64,000 nucleotides of DNA from Euonymus europaeus (Eukaryota > Streptophyta > Magnoliopsida > Celastrales > Celastraceae), in NCBI GenBank assembly GCA_963580455.1, contig OY756968.1, positions 8,283,544 through 8,347,543 of the forward strand, read 5' to 3'. The notes beneath the pieces are model-generated. The model was not told where the DNA came from, made no database searches, and was given only the letters and a program-made list of their open reading frames with translations. Below are positions 1 to 12,610 of this stretch, one piece after another. Each line of letters opens with the position of its first letter. Positions within the stretch are counted from its first letter, which is position 1. Made by a program: the position numbers and the translations under genes.

Positions 1-50
1 ACAAACTTAGTCAGAATTCCACAAATATAATATCCAAAAGACTTGCAGCT

Positions 51-392
51 TCACATAAAGAGAAACATATAAAATAGACTCCGACGGTTTAGCAAAATAA
101 GATGAAATATAATTATCTTCTCAAACATACTTGTGTGTGCACAAGTTGATGATTCTTGAGTACTCCTCCGCATGGTTGTATATTTGGAGGTTGATGTAGT
201 TGCTTGTAGTGTTGGAGCTGTTGTTGACCTCTTAACAACCATTTTTTCCCTTCGTTTGGCCTGACTAACAGATGCAGCAGTTGATGCACCAGTTCCAGCT
301 CTAGTAGTCACACCACTGGCATTGGCAGCTTCAACAGTCACAGCAGCTCCACCTGAGGCTCCACTACCAACATTCATTTGCCACAAGTACAA
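51..392 (-). other. Possible 3' exon of the MULE transposase
   Basis: A minus-strand open stretch rich in Ala, Gly, Ser, Thr (113 codons) follows the zinc-knuckle block across about 60 bp of non-coding sequence that could be an intron. MULE transposases commonly end in such low-complexity tails after the CCHC knuckle. Assignment rests only on position and composition. Confidence 0.35.
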
Positions 393-452
393 AAAATATA
401 ATTACTTTAGGGTAACCACACAATGCAGTGCATAACATATATTATTGTTCTT

Positions 453-1926
453 CTATTTTACCTTATTGGATGCTCGGCCACAAGTCCTCTTATTGTGTCC
501 CTCATTCCCACATTTAGTGCATTTAGTCTTCGGATATCGCCTTCTAAGTTTGTTCTTGGTTTTAGCCTCATCATGCTCCAATCTCCTTTTCTTTTTGGGC
601 CTTCCAATAACAACTCTGGCATGCGGTGGTAGAATAACATCACCATTCACGCGAGGCCATAGGCTAGATCCACTAGTTGGCATGACATTTGGTTGATAAA
701 CCCACAAAATTGTCTCCTTTTTGTATGCTGAGTGCACAAACTCCTCAGGATCCTTATGAAGCCAACCAATGGTTGCTATTGCATGGCAACATGGTATTCC
801 AGTAAGGTCCCAGCTCCTGCATGTGCATGTTGAACTCTTCACATTCATCACAAATTGTTCTGGCCTATATGTCACCTATAAGACAACCAACACTAGCTTA
901 CCAAGTTTCTATACACTCTATGTAAGATTGGTGGATCATCCAGAGTGCGTCTATCCAACAGAATGGTGCATGTGTTGCCCCTATTTGTGTTCAACAACTC
1001 GGCACAGTAATTTCTCAACGTAGCATACTGCTCGGTGTTCTTACCTTCTATAATTTCTAAAGCTTTCCTCTTTGTTCTAAACGCATGAGTTCTTGTTATC
1101 TCCAAGGAAAGGTTATCCTTAACATAATCAACAAGCTGTCCACAACTAACATTCGGTTCACTTCTAACCTTATCAACCAATTTTTCACCCAACCATTTAC
1201 AAGTAGCTTGTTTGACCAACATTGATCTACCACGGCTATGCTTCTTCCTAAAAGTCTTAATCTGATAAGTAGCCCCACCCGTTACCTGTTAGCACCATAA
1301 CATCCAGGGACACTTAGCTACACACTTAACTTGGCATCTATTTTTCTCATTTTTTATAAACCTAAGCTTGTAACCACCCTCCACTGCATAGTCCTTCACA
1401 ACCTTCTTGAACTCATTCATGCTTGTAAACTCCATGCCTAATTTGAAATTGAACTCCTTCATGATACAGTTTGGGTTGAACTTAGGATTACCTCTTTTGC
1501 GCACCCTTGAATTCTTTTGTACCTCATCATTAGATGAGTCTAGACTCTCTAAATCATCAGATTCATAAACCATCCTAAACTTTGGATCATCCTCATCAGT
1601 ATCCAAACTAGAGTTGTCATCATCCTCATCCCAACTCCTTTATTATGATCATCATCATCCTCTGATTGTCCACCCTCTAACCCATCAACATCATCAGTCT
1701 TATAGTTGTATTTAGATTCATCCCCTACCTCTTCATTCCCATCAACCCTATCCCTCTCTAACCCATCAACCACAACACTCTCTAAAACCTCATTCCCTTG
1801 CACTTCTATGCTATTCATCAGCTTATCAAGCATTTCATTAAACTCAGAATCATCAGAATCATGCACGCAATCATTAATTCCATCGAGACAATGGGGGCAA
1901 GGTTCTTTTCCCTTTGAATCTGCCAT
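453..1926 (-). pseudogene. MuDR-family transposase, catalytic core deleted
   Basis: Three transposase blocks survive in order on the minus strand. From the start at 1926 there is an acidic N-terminus; near 1640 the frame shifts by one. At 1289-1606 lies the MuDR N-terminal domain (GMEFTSMNEFKKVV through CVAKCPWM). One in-frame stop at 1289-1291 separates it from 893-1222, which carries the helical segment running into LLDRRTLDDPPILHRVY. Then 453-875 has a SWIM zinc finger (CTC, then CCHA, around GIPCCHAIATI) and a CCHC knuckle (CTKCGNEGHNKRTC). The several hundred residues that normally lie between RVY and the SWIM finger, including the DDE nuclease, are absent. The product could not be a transposase even without the stop and frameshift. 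Confidence 0.85.
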
Positions 1927-2672
1927 CTCAAAATCAATAACTGACCCTGCATGACAAACGAAAAGGGTTGGGTACCACACAAAAAGGAAGGGGAAAGAAG
2001 GAAGGGGACAGAAAACATAAAAAAAGAGTTGGGGACCACACAAAAATTGAACGATGTGGAGGAAATAACATAAGGTTCGGGACCACAAACACATGCAGCA
2101 AACCATGCAATCCACAATTTTTTAGACTGGAAAATCCCCAACCATTTAGCACACCAGAATCACAAAAAATTAGGGTTTCGCAAGGTTACCTCTACTGCTC
2201 AAAAATCCTCTGCTTCACCCCGATCCTCTGCTTCACGACGATCCTCTGCTAGTCGACTGTCTCCACTGCAACAAACGTATGCTACGCCACTATGTTTGTC
2301 TTCCAAGGCGTGGTAAGAAAATAACTATATGAAAATGGTTGAGGACCCTCTTGTACCCCTCTGTCTTTTAGGGTTCATCAAATTTTGATAAAATGGTGTC
2401 TTACTAACGCGCCAATAGCATGACAATGATTTTGCCATGTCAGCTACTTTGACGGTAACGGTGATAGCTAGGCATCTGATTATGACATCTCACATAGATA
2501 ACGATAAACATTAGGTCAATTAGCCATGTCAGAGGACTGTCTAACCGAAAATGAAAGAAACCTGACCGTGGAACACAACAAATTAATGGGTGGCCAAACT
2601 GAAACGTTTGGAACGCGAGTGGCCAAATTGTAACACAAACCATCTGTTAGTGGCCAAATGTATAATTTACTC

Positions 2673-3512
2673 GATTGTCAACCATGGTCATCAGACTCCT
2701 CAAGCTGCCAACGACAGCATGAATGGCAAATCAAAGACGATCAATCTAATTTGGGGGCAACTACATATTGTACGGAGTTTTTCACAATCATATGAGAACA
2801 TTCTAGAGTAGCCAGTCTCTGGTAATCAGCAACCCTCTGGTAATTAGCAACCCCAAGCTCTTTTCTAGGGACAATACTTTGACTAGAATAATGGTTAAAA
2901 TTAGATTCCTCAGAAGCGTGTGATGCGCCAAATACCGCAAGTTACGATCCATGTTAATGAGGAGTCTTTATTTGGTCAACTTTAAATGCGAAGAAAATTG
3001 AACATGTCAAATACAGTTATGGTACAATGTAGTTAAAAACAAGAATTATATCTCACGCAAGCAAAGTGCGGACATGCACCTACTTAATAATAAAATGAAC
3101 CACAGTAGTCATCCTATAATTTCTTGACACCGAAGCCTATTACTAATGTTACTTAAGATTATAGGCATTACATTTTTACAATCAAAATGGTATCCTCATT
3201 CCCGCCTTACAATTAGCTCAAACCATATTGATTGACGCAACCGTTGAAAACAATCATGCCCGAGCTCTCTCATTTGGGTTAATAAACTTTGAAGATACAC
3301 AGTTTGCCATAAGTTGTGTTTCATAGTCCGTTCTACAAATCCATATAAATCCAGTGGTTATAAAGAGAACATCTAACCGTATCTCTACAGCAATTGGAAC
3401 ATGACACCGACTCAAAAATGGCTAAATTTGTACAATGCTATGTTCACTTTCTTCAAGTCATCTACCCTGCGAATTCATTTCTTCCTCTTTGTTCCATCTT
3501 CTGTATCGACTC
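2673..3512. other. Intergenic; 3' flank of ECH
   Basis: No coding sequence recognised. The right part (about 3200-3512) probably holds the 3' UTR of the ECH gene. A short imperfect direct repeat ('ctggtaat(c/t)agcaacc') lies near 2819-2850. Confidence 0.5.
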
Positions 3513-6029
3513 TCACACAACACTGAATGCCGACTGTATGGTAGATGTAACTCGAGATGCAATGGTCTGAGAAGCAAATGCTTGAAGCTGCTTCTTTGCA
3601 TCTGAAAATGGTGAAGTATAAACTTTATTCATTTTTCAAAGTCAGAACTCAATAAGAAAAATTGTACATAAGCACATGATTATCCCGATTTTAATAGTGA
3701 TAACAAAGTGCAGCATAATTTTCTAACAGTAAATGGTATGAATTCGGTTCAAATTACTGAATCATTCAGCACTAAAATTCAAAACCAGCAACCTAAATTA
3801 ATTCAAATTGAGCAAGGGATATTTTCTAACAAAAATAAGCATAATGCAAGCTAACCTTTGTGGCATTTGGTAAAGCCAACAATATTTGCAATACTGAGGG
3901 TCAAACAAACTCCAACAACTAGGAGATAATCAGCTTGGAACCTGATGAGAGAGAATATTCCAAGAACAATCCATGCAGTTGCCTAAAAAGCAAATCAAAA
4001 TAATGTCAGATGTAGATACAAATAAAGACTAATTAGAAAAATAAAAGAGAAGCGTCTTATATCAATTTTGAAGCACAAGGTAGATCACCCTACAGCCAGA
4101 CAGAACCTGTATAACCACATCACTAGTAACATTCTGCCACTCTAACACTTGTGCATGTATTTAGTTCTGTATTTTTCCCCTAACTTTCAATTTTTGAGAT
4201 CAAGTTACATAACATGTGACGGATTCTAACTAATTTCTCACAAGAATTCATTTTGACGACCTCCACATGTGTTTGGGATGTAGGCTTTGATGACGGTGAT
4301 GATGTTACCTAACATCCACATATGTCCTCTCAAAACTCTCTATTGTACATGAACCTTCATATGCACAAACTAACGGAAATATGCAGCAAAGATCAGTCAA
4401 GGATATGATTAAAAGAAAAACTAGCATGCTAGAATCAAACCCTATTTGCTTACCGAGAGATAAAGAGTCCACCAGAATAGCCAAGAGTCTTTCTTGTTAA
4501 TCCGGGCCAGTGACTTAAAGCAAAAAAATAAATAAAAAGATGAGATGCAACCATGAAAGGTGTAAACATTCTTAATGGAAAAGATTTTACGCAAATGGAT
4601 ATAAAGTAATAACAAATCAAGCTGGTGGAATATCAATGAGGAATACTGATTCCAACCTCTTGATCAAGGCACTCAAACTTCCACACACTCTCACCGAGAT
4701 CATTTATCTCATTCCACCACCTCAAACCAACTAAAATACGGCCACTCACATTCTTGACTACCCAAAAGTCAAGAGCAGCAAGAACGACAGTCACCACAAA
4801 GATGATAACAAAGCTGTCAAAGAAGAGGGTAGAGAGTATGTAAAAGGCCAAAGCCGCTGCCTGCAGAAAATAAGGGGAAAAATTATACATTGAAGGGCTC
4901 ATGAGGTAAAATTTGTAAACAGAATTACAGAAACAATATACCTTGAAGAGAACATGAAAGAAACATGTCTTTGGATTAGCATAATTTTCACCTGGAGGCT
5001 ACACAGATAAAAGGATGTTATTCAGAGGGATGATAAGTGCCAACACAGCCAAATCAAGCATTTGATTTCAAACAACGAAACTAATCTACAGTAAGTAAAT
5101 TATTAAGAGGCAAATGTGAAATGTCATAGCCTCATAGGCTTCATTGTGGACGTATCATTAGGCCATAAATGCAGAATTGTCGCAACATAGAATTCCAAGA
5201 GGAATCGCCACTTCACTATCAGTCTATCATCAACTTGTTCTTTGGTAGTGATTAAATAGACCAATGGATTATTCAATGAAGCACAAGTTTCCTATGCTGT
5301 AAAAAGTGTTTATCTACCATAGTCCATATAAAATAAGGTTTAACGAGTACATTTGACTAATTGATTCATAAAGCCTTAGGTTACAAATATATAGGCTATT
5401 GGGCTGTTTGTCTGCCATTTATCTCTGTTATCCTCTATTACTTTGCGGATGATAATATTTGCCTACCTTGCCTCTTATATAGAGATTTGACTTAAGGTTC
5501 TGAAATTCCTTTGTCAAGGGAAATTAAGTTTCTGATTTCAGCATTCAATTCTCTAGCTAATTATGATAGTGGGAAAGTGCTTTGTGGTAACAGATGATGA
5601 GGTAAGCCAAGCACTAACAGAGGATCAATCTCTTCTCCTTTCAAAAGTTTCTTCAGCAATTAAGGAAACAATTGAAACTCTAAACTAACTCAGAGTGCCT
5701 AATTTTTTAGGTTTTCTAGATTTCATCAAAAACAAAATGGGAAGAAAATAAGAAGAGCTTTTGCCCTCCAAATCCCAGCTCCCAACACAAAAAAAATTCG
5801 GACCATTATTACGTGAAACAAACAGAATCAACCAACATCCACAAGAAATTCACAACAATCGATCACAAAAGCCAGAAATTTCCCCAGATCTAATAATAGA
5901 GCCGAGCACAAATGAATACCAGTTCACACATGCAAAAAATCCAAAAAATATTGAAAAGAAGATAAATCGATTGACATCTAAGAGACCTGGATATAGGGGA
6001 GATGAGTCACTCACCTGATTGAGATCCAT
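3513..6029 (-). CDS. ECH: ECHIDNA, TVP23-family trans-Golgi membrane protein
   Basis: Six coding exons on the minus strand join without frame loss: 6015-6029, 4942-4998, 4657-4860, 4454-4513, 3856-3982 and 3513-3601, giving 183 aa and a TGA stop. All introns are GT-AG. The protein starts MDLNQ, then PPGENYANPKTCFFHVLFK. Exon 3 holds two hydrophobic segments and the family signature GLRWWNEINDLGESVWKFE; exon 4 has SLARINKKDSWLFWWTLY; exon 5 the last membrane region; exon 6 a short polar tail ending in SAFSVV. Length matches plant ECHIDNA proteins (about 185 aa). In Arabidopsis ECH works with YIP4 proteins at the trans-Golgi network in secretory trafficking needed for cell elongation. The ATG is the only one giving the conserved N-terminus and is followed directly by a donor (CAG/GTGAGT). 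No lesions were seen, so the gene is probably functional. Confidence 0.96.
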
Positions 6030-7115
6030 TTTTTTGTCTGTATATTATGGATAATAATAGAAAAAATGGATCTTTGAGAGTATTTGATTGATTCTCAAAT
6101 CGTTCTGAAGAGGAATTTGAGCTCTGTTTCCTCGTAGATGCAGCAACAATTGAGATTTGTGAATCACTGGTGCTAAAATCTCTTCGGTCTTATTTTATTT
6201 AATTGATTAGGCTTAATTTTCTGGGTTTGTTTAATATCAAATTGATTGAATAGTCTGGGCCTTAACCCATACTGCCCCATCCACTTTTAGTAGAGGCCCA
6301 TTTCCACCAAAACAATAGAGCAGGCCCATTCAAAGGTCTCATTTTGGGCCGAAAGAATTGGACACAGACAGAACATGACTCCTCCTTTCCTTTCTTTTTT
6401 GTCATTATTTTAGGATGGACTACATGGTATAGGGGACGCACTCATTAGAGGGATGAAATGTATGCTTAATTAAATCACAATTATTCATGTGATTCATTTA
6501 CCTGAATTTGTCTCTTATTTTATTAGATTCGACGAATAATTGTTATTTAAAGTAGACCACATTATAGTCTGCAATGATTGCAAGAACACTCATTCCCTCT
6601 GTCAGATGGTCGATGTCTTATCTCAAATCAAATCGGATATTCTTCTTCACTTCATTGTGAGATCGGTTTTAGCCGTACTTTTATATTCTTTTACAGACTC
6701 CGACTCCGGTGTTGCCCAAATTTGATTTTATTTGGGCATGATATCAGCTACTAAATGGAGAAGTCATTGTTGTAAGTAAATTAACCACTAGAGACTTCCA
6801 AGTTTTTTTTTAAGATACAATTCAGATATGTAGGACGACTTAGAAGATATAAATGAAGTACAAAGGAACCAAAATGCTTCAAGCAAATGGGCAAGGATTT
6901 ATAACCAAAGAGGCATGCTTGTCCAAGAACGAACAAAAGTACCAGCCATTATATTATTGATTATACATGCTTATTGCGATAATGTTTCAAAATTGAAATG
7001 AAAACACTACTTGGAAAGACTGAAACAATCCAATCCAGCTTATGCCTTCAAGGAAGTGTCATGTGAATGTATTTTCACACCCTGCAACAAGTGACAAACA
7101 GAAGTGATGCATGAT
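6030..7115. other. Intergenic; ECH 5' region and ACLA pseudogene 3' flank
   Basis: Bases 6030-6200 probably contain the ECH 5' UTR and core promoter. Nothing else coding is recognised; the short open frames here have no familiar motif. Confidence 0.5.
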
Positions 7116-8940
7116 CTATGCTTCAGACATGATACACTCAATGGCCTGCTTGCATATTCCAGCATGGTCTCCTCTGGCCCATAAACCTGCAAAAATAATA
7201 TCAAAAAATGTACCAAATTTAGTAAAACCAACCACCAAATTATATGACCTAGTGACCCTCTTTTAGATTCAGGACCAAATCCACTGAATACAAAATACAA
7301 AAAAGGTAATCACTGTAATCGTATTATCAATTTATACCTCAAGGGGAACTCCCAGCTCTTCTCCGAAAGCACGCATCTTTGCCAATCCAATTTGATAGTT
7401 TGGTCCACCTCGACGAACATAAATGTGCATTCTAGCAGCTTTTAACTTGGATTCCTATAGGGAAAATATGGAAGAAAAATTAAACAAGGAGAAATAACAT
7501 ATGGTACTAGAACACTGAGATGCAGTTTGAACATTTTGAATGATTTCAGCTTAAGCATGCCTTCTCTCTCAATGCTCGAATAATACCACTAAATTTAGCA
7601 GCAACATCTGTGAAGTTAGCAATACCCCCCTCCAATGAGGAGGGCCCTTTTACGACCATCAGGGTTAGCGGTGGCACACTGCAACATCATGAAGAGTAAA
7701 TTGTCCATTACATATGCGAATCAACATTAATCCAAACATCAAGAAGTGCCAATTACATTACAACTTTTGGTTTCTCACATCAATAACAACTCTAGCATAT
7801 TGCAAAACCTCCTTCTCGTTTGGAGCTCCACTATACTCAGCATAATTACCAAGCTCTGATGCATAACCCAAATCTCCAACCTAACAAAGGAGTGACAGAA
7901 CAAAAAAAATATCATAAATAAAATGAGTAGCTCCTAAACAGCAGGTGACCAACAGTACAAATGTCTTTGTCATGTAAATTACCAGCTATGGATGAGATAG
8001 GGATAAAGATGGTTGTAGGATATGTCAAGGCACTTACAGTATCAGCATATATAACACTTGCACCACCTCCAGCTACCATTGTCCATATACGCCCCTGGAT
8101 TCAACACAGTGAATTTCAAGGATGCACTTGTCTACAAAATAAATACAATGACAGAATCAAATTGGTTTTCCAATTGCATGGGAAAATTCAAGTTCCACGA
8201 CTGAGAATTGGATTAAAAGGGAATCTGCAAATGAACAATATAATAAACATATGATGTAGTATATGTATGCAATCACCTTCTCATCCAACGAATGAATAAA
8301 GCCTTCAGTAGGGCTCAAAACTCTTCCGAAAGGAAGTGGAAACTCTATGCTCCCCCAACTAAAAATATAAAAGAAAAGAAAGTCTTTAAATGAGGGAAGA
8401 CATTAAAAATGTGTACAAACTGTATTCTTTCATCAACTATGTCCTGAAAAAAAAATCAATCGATTCATACTTCTTAAAGTTCTTAAAGGCAGTAGTATCA
8501 TCCAATTCTCCTCTCATGTCCAGTGGATATGGCTCCCCATTCACCAGAGTAAATGGATTCATCTCTAGAAAGCTGAAGTCCAGATCTATGAAGAAGATGA
8601 AAAACAGGTAGATGCTAAAACTAGAATGCCCAAAACAAGTGTCAATAATGATTGAAAATTCTATAAAAATAATAAGGCAGCAACTTCCCTCGATAAAATC
8701 TAAACCAGTACCCACATGAATATGATCCTCAATAATTTGGCTTATGTAAGGAAGTTACCAAATAATTCCCTCGTTTTTTATAGAGGTCAGACTTAGCATT
8801 ATAAATGTCTCCACACGCCATATGATCTTAAATGGCTCCCCAATAAAGAACGGATAGATCAGCTTTAAGACTTTGAATTTTACATACCTTGAAATACAGC
8901 ATAGACGCCCATTATGAAGTCTCAAATCTTTCCTCTAACC
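7116..8940 (-). pseudogene. ATP-citrate lyase subunit A (ACLA), 5'-truncated pseudogene
   Basis: Eight exon-like blocks on the minus strand match the C-terminal half of plant ACLA: about 8888-8940, 8471-8585, 8277-8358, 8038-8131, 7779-7880, 7561-7678, 7338-7454 and 7116-7187. Recognisable runs include [49 protein letters not shown] and [16 protein letters not shown]. Introns are kept, so this is a decayed genomic copy, not a retrocopy. Lesions: an in-frame TGA in the first block (Gly codon in VRGKIG), a 2-base loss at the LNPKG site (about 8101), a 1-base insertion in LIGGGIANF (about 7630), a 1-base loss before GICKQAIECIM (about 7160), a damaged donor near 8471, and GC in place of GT at the donor after 7561. 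The N-terminal ATP-grasp half was not found upstream. Functional ACLA joins ACLB to make cytosolic acetyl-CoA from citrate. Confidence 0.92.
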
Positions 8941-10016
8941 TGTATAAGTACAATAAAACTATAATCATCATGTGGTGCACATCTAAACAAACACAAACAC
9001 ATTCTAAGATTTGAAGAAAGACAATAAGAAGAAGCGTGTGTGTGGGTGTTGGGGGAACATCCTCAGTTATGAAAAGAATGACAAATATTTGAGAAAGCCC
9101 CCATTGAAAACAAATGCGTAAAAAGTGTGCAAGCAACATGAAAAAGATATCCGCTGATCACCAATCACCATAGGTCTCCATTTACAACAAGAACACTCAT
9201 ATTAAAACCCACTTAATGCATCAGTATTAGTGGAACGTGTTAACTTTTATCCTCATCTGTTTTGTTATTGTTTTCTTTATGGCTCGAATCGGGTTCAATA
9301 TTATTAATTATTATATATATTTATATATTATAAGTACTAATTAAAAATATTTTATATTTTATAATACTCATAATAATATAAAAATACAACAGTAATATGT
9401 TTCTTCATTAACAGATTTGCACCAATTCATATGTTCTTAAGTATTAATTTAAAGAAAAAAAGTAATATGTCAAATGATAAAAATAAATTACTCATGTAAT
9501 CATATAATCATAAATTAAAATTATATTTTTATTACAATTCAAATTAAGAATTACATGAGTCAAACATACGTATGTTGCAACCATTTTTCATCATCATATG
9601 AGCCTTTATGACAGAAATTTTGGGGTCGACAATATGAATATGTGAAAAAATTAACTAAAATTTATTGCAATAAAAATATAAATTAAATATTTCAAATAAA
9701 TGTTTGTGTGTGTGTCTATATATATTTTTTTTCTTTAAAATTCATATATTTATCTTCAACAAATATGTTACTGCTATATTTATTATATAAACGTAGATAT
9801 ATAAGTCATATTTTTATAGAAAGTTTTGAGAAATACTATATATCTAATTAATTTAATAAATGTTTCACTTTAAGTCAACAAACTTGTGTGGATTTGTTGG
9901 TCAAAAGACTAACTTTAGGTCATGGGTTCTAACCCAACCAAAAGTAATTTTCCAGAATTTTACAATATAAATTGGTCCAACCAGTTTAACTAAAAACCGA
10001 CTGATTCTCACAAATA
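8941..10016. other. AT-rich intergenic DNA
   Basis: No gene recognised. Strongly AT-rich from about 9290 to 9870, with a short (GT)n run leading into (TA)n near 9700-9725. The stretch 9880-10016 resembles transposon edge sequence but could not be assigned. Confidence 0.5.
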
Positions 10017-10024
10017 TTAAGGCC

Positions 10025-10119
10025 GGTTCTCGGGGTGGCTAGTTCTCACTACCCAGACCGGACTGGACAGCCTGGTCGTCGGTCCAGTTTTGACAACCTT
10101 GCTCAATACGAGGTCTCCA

Positions 10120-10151
<32 letters not shown>

Positions 10152-11012
10152 TACCCTCATGTTGTAGTACCTGGTTGTGCGCTGCTTATATGATATAGTT
10201 CTAATCTTTGCATTCTCCCTCGTCTCATCCAATAGGTCAATATTTTTCAGGAGCAACTTGTTATTCTCTGACTCATCAAAGTTGGTAGTCCTTATTGAAG
10301 GGACCCCAATTTCTACCAAGATGATAGCCTCAAAGGAAAGAAAGAATGGAGTCTCTCCGATGGATGTTAGAAGTGTAGTTTGATATGACCACAGTATGCT
10401 CGGCGACTCTTCAATCCATCTTCCTTTTGCCCCATCAAGCCTTATTTTCAAGCGATACGGTCGGTCACCTCGGCCTGCCCATTTGCTTAGGAATGAGCGA
10501 CTGAGGTGATCCTTAGATCAATTTTTAAGTATTCAGAGAACTTATGCATCTTTTTGCTGACGAACTATCTACCATTTTCTACTACCAAAGCTTGGGATAA
10601 CCCATATCTACAGAAATGGTCCTCCAAATGAAATCCATCATTTTATGTTCCTAGATGGAAGTTAATGGATCCACCCGGATCCATTTAGTGAAGTAGTGTA
10701 CAACGACAATAAGATTTCTCCTCTGTTCCACTGTTAAGGTGAATGGTCCAAAGTGGACCATCCTTAATTGTGCAAATGGGCATGGATTTTGTATCAAGAT
10801 AATATTAGATGAAGGTACCCTTAGTATGTTCAAATGCCTCTGATATTTATCAGACTTCTATACAAGGAGCATAGCATCCTCTATCATCGTGGGCCAATAA
10901 TAACATCACAGCACCTTGTGGCTAAAAGTTATTGCTTCGATGTGACTTCCATAGATTCCTTCATGCACATCGCGAAGGGCATAGCTCGCCTCCCGAGGTT
11001 CCAAACATCTCA
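10025..11012 (-). pseudogene. Ty3/gypsy integrase fragment, degenerate
   Basis: Translation in shifting minus-strand frames gives integrase domains in order. First, near 10860-11012, is the H2C2 zinc-binding region (EPREASYALRDVHEGIYGSH, then YYWPT). Next is the catalytic core, starting with FGPFTLTVEQRRNLIVVVHY (10651-10833) and YFTKWIRVDPL. A frame-broken middle (10452-10650) follows, then RLDGAKGRWIEESPSILWSY and the C-terminal region (10017-10451). Many stops and frameshifts are present, and a (GA)n expansion inside the C-terminal part encodes an Arg-Glu repeat. No LTR could be tied to it. Relatives are plant Tat/Athila-type gypsy elements. Confidence 0.85.
10124..10153. repeat. (CT)n/(GA)n microsatellite
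   Basis: About 15 CT units in a row, inside the gypsy integrase remnant, where they encode an alternating Arg-Glu tract on the minus strand. Confidence 0.9.
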
Positions 11013-11049
11013 GGTAGGGAAGAATAAAACATATTTTAAAATATCTTCG

Positions 11050-11620
11050 GGGAACAATTAATTTGAGGTTATTTTACTCATTTGAGTCAAAACCTTAATT
11101 AGTTGGATATGCAAATGTTGGATATCTATATGATCCTCACAATGCCAAATCTCAAACTAGTTATGTGTTCACTTATGGTGAAACTGCTATTTCTTGAAAA
11201 TTAATGAAGTGGACAATTACAACTTCTTCTTCTAATCATTCAAAGATAATAGCAATTTACGAAACTAGCCGAGATTGTGTGTGGTTGAGATTAAAGATTT
11301 TACATATTCAAGAAAAATATGAACTTCAATCTGTCAAAGATGTGCTAACTATATTATATGAAGATTACATTGCATGCGTAGCATAACCTCGAGGAGGATA
11401 CATAAAATGAGACAAAACTAAACACATCTTCCCAAAATTATTCAGTGCACATGATCTCCAAAAGAATTGTGATATAAATGATCAAAAAATTCACTCCAGT
11501 GATAATTTGGCAGATCTATTCACAAAGGCTCTCTCCCACCTGCAACATTCAAGAATTTTTTATATGATATTGGAATGCGTCATGTGGAAGATTTATCCTC
11601 AAGTTAAAAATCAAGAAGAG
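11050..11620 (+). mobile_element. Ty1/copia RNase H fragment plus 3' end
   Basis: A degenerate plus-strand copia RNase H: GYANVGYLYDPHNAKSQTSY, VFTYGETAIS, a stop, then SSNHSKIIAIYETSRDCVWL, a stop, GGYIK, DKTKHI, SSDNLADLFTKAL. In-frame stops interrupt the reading. It lies head-to-head with the gypsy fragment on its left, which suggests one truncated or interrupted the other. Confidence 0.85.
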
Positions 11621-12180
11621 TAATAATATGAAGATATCAACATGGATTGTGCTCTTTTTCCTTCGACCAAAGGTTTTTTCCCACATGATTTTTCTTTGAC
11701 GATGTTTTAATGAGGCAATATATTCACACCTTCTACCAAGTTTCTATACAAGAATGATTTATTCTTTTTTTCTTTACTAAGATTTTTATCCCACTGAATT
11801 TTTTCTTAGTAAGGTTTTAACGAGGCACATTCTATGTATACATGGTCATCCAAGAGATAGTATTATGATATTGGTCATTGATTATCAGATGCCTACTTTA
11901 TTAGTGTACTTGTATGCTACTTAAGAGCACTTTATTAGTGTATTTGGGGACTATTTAAGAGGCGGTTAAACTTATATCATCAACAGTTAGAAGAGGTTAT
12001 TTAAGAGGTGTTTAAACCATTAAGTTATTGTTATATATTAATCTTATATAAAGAAAAGTTTAGTGAAATGAAAAACAAAATTTATCTCTAAATATTATTC
12101 TGAAATGTATTTCTTTAATCTTGATTTTAAAATACTTTGATTTCTTGTTTTACAATAAAATTGATATACCGAAAATGACC
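11621..12180 (+). repeat. Probable copia 3' UTR and LTR remnant
   Basis: Directly downstream of the copia RNase H fragment. It holds a T-rich tract with repeated 'gattttt' and 'gttttaa(c/t)gaggcac' blocks, typical of the polypurine/LTR junction of this copia group. Boundaries cannot be fixed because no second copy is present. Confidence 0.45.
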
Positions 12181-12610
12181 TCACTAATAAGGAGGTGACA
12201 CCTGTCCATGAAGATGACTTACCCAGTAATTTGCACTATAAGTGCTCACCGATCAAGGACAACTGTTATTCCTTACAAGGTTTCCACAACTCGGCATACA
12301 TAACAAGGGTTGGTAGAGCCATACCCTGATATGGTAAAGGAATTGGGCACCACGATCTTAACATGTGTCTATCCCTCAGCTAGATATTGATCCCTCATGA
12401 GTCCAACTTTGATTAGGAAAAAGAGTTTTAATGCGAGTAAAACTCAGACCATTCAAAGTTTCAAACCCCTATAAAAGGAACTCCACTTTTAGGTAAAAAC
12501 TAATGACAATTTACGCATTCTTTGCTTGAGTTGGGATCGCTCGCTAAGATCGAGCCATTCCAACTACAAATCTCCTTATTGACTTGATTTAAGCGTGGAG
12601 CGTTAACGCC
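12181..12610 (+). repeat. Ty3/gypsy LTR fragment with promoter
   Basis: Contains a TATA-like 'cctataaaaggaac' near 12470 followed about 80-130 bases later by the 'cttgagttgggatcgctcgc' and 'gacttgatttaagcgtggag' region, which resembles the R-U5 part of Tat-lineage gypsy LTRs. It is probably a solo LTR or LTR fragment. No internal domain follows it. Confidence 0.5.

Larger units (their letters stand above)
1..2672 (-). mobile_element. Mutator-like element (MULE), internally deleted, left end outside window
   Basis: A MuDR-type transposon read on the minus strand. Its right (5') end lies near 2672, where the minus strand begins with an AT-rich terminal sequence rich in repeated 'tttggccac' blocks, typical of plant MULE terminal regions. 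The transposase remnant lies at 453-1926 and further C-terminal low-complexity coding sequence may continue to about 51-392 after an intron. The left terminal repeat is not in the window, so no target duplication can be tested. The right boundary is approximate. Confidence 0.7.
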
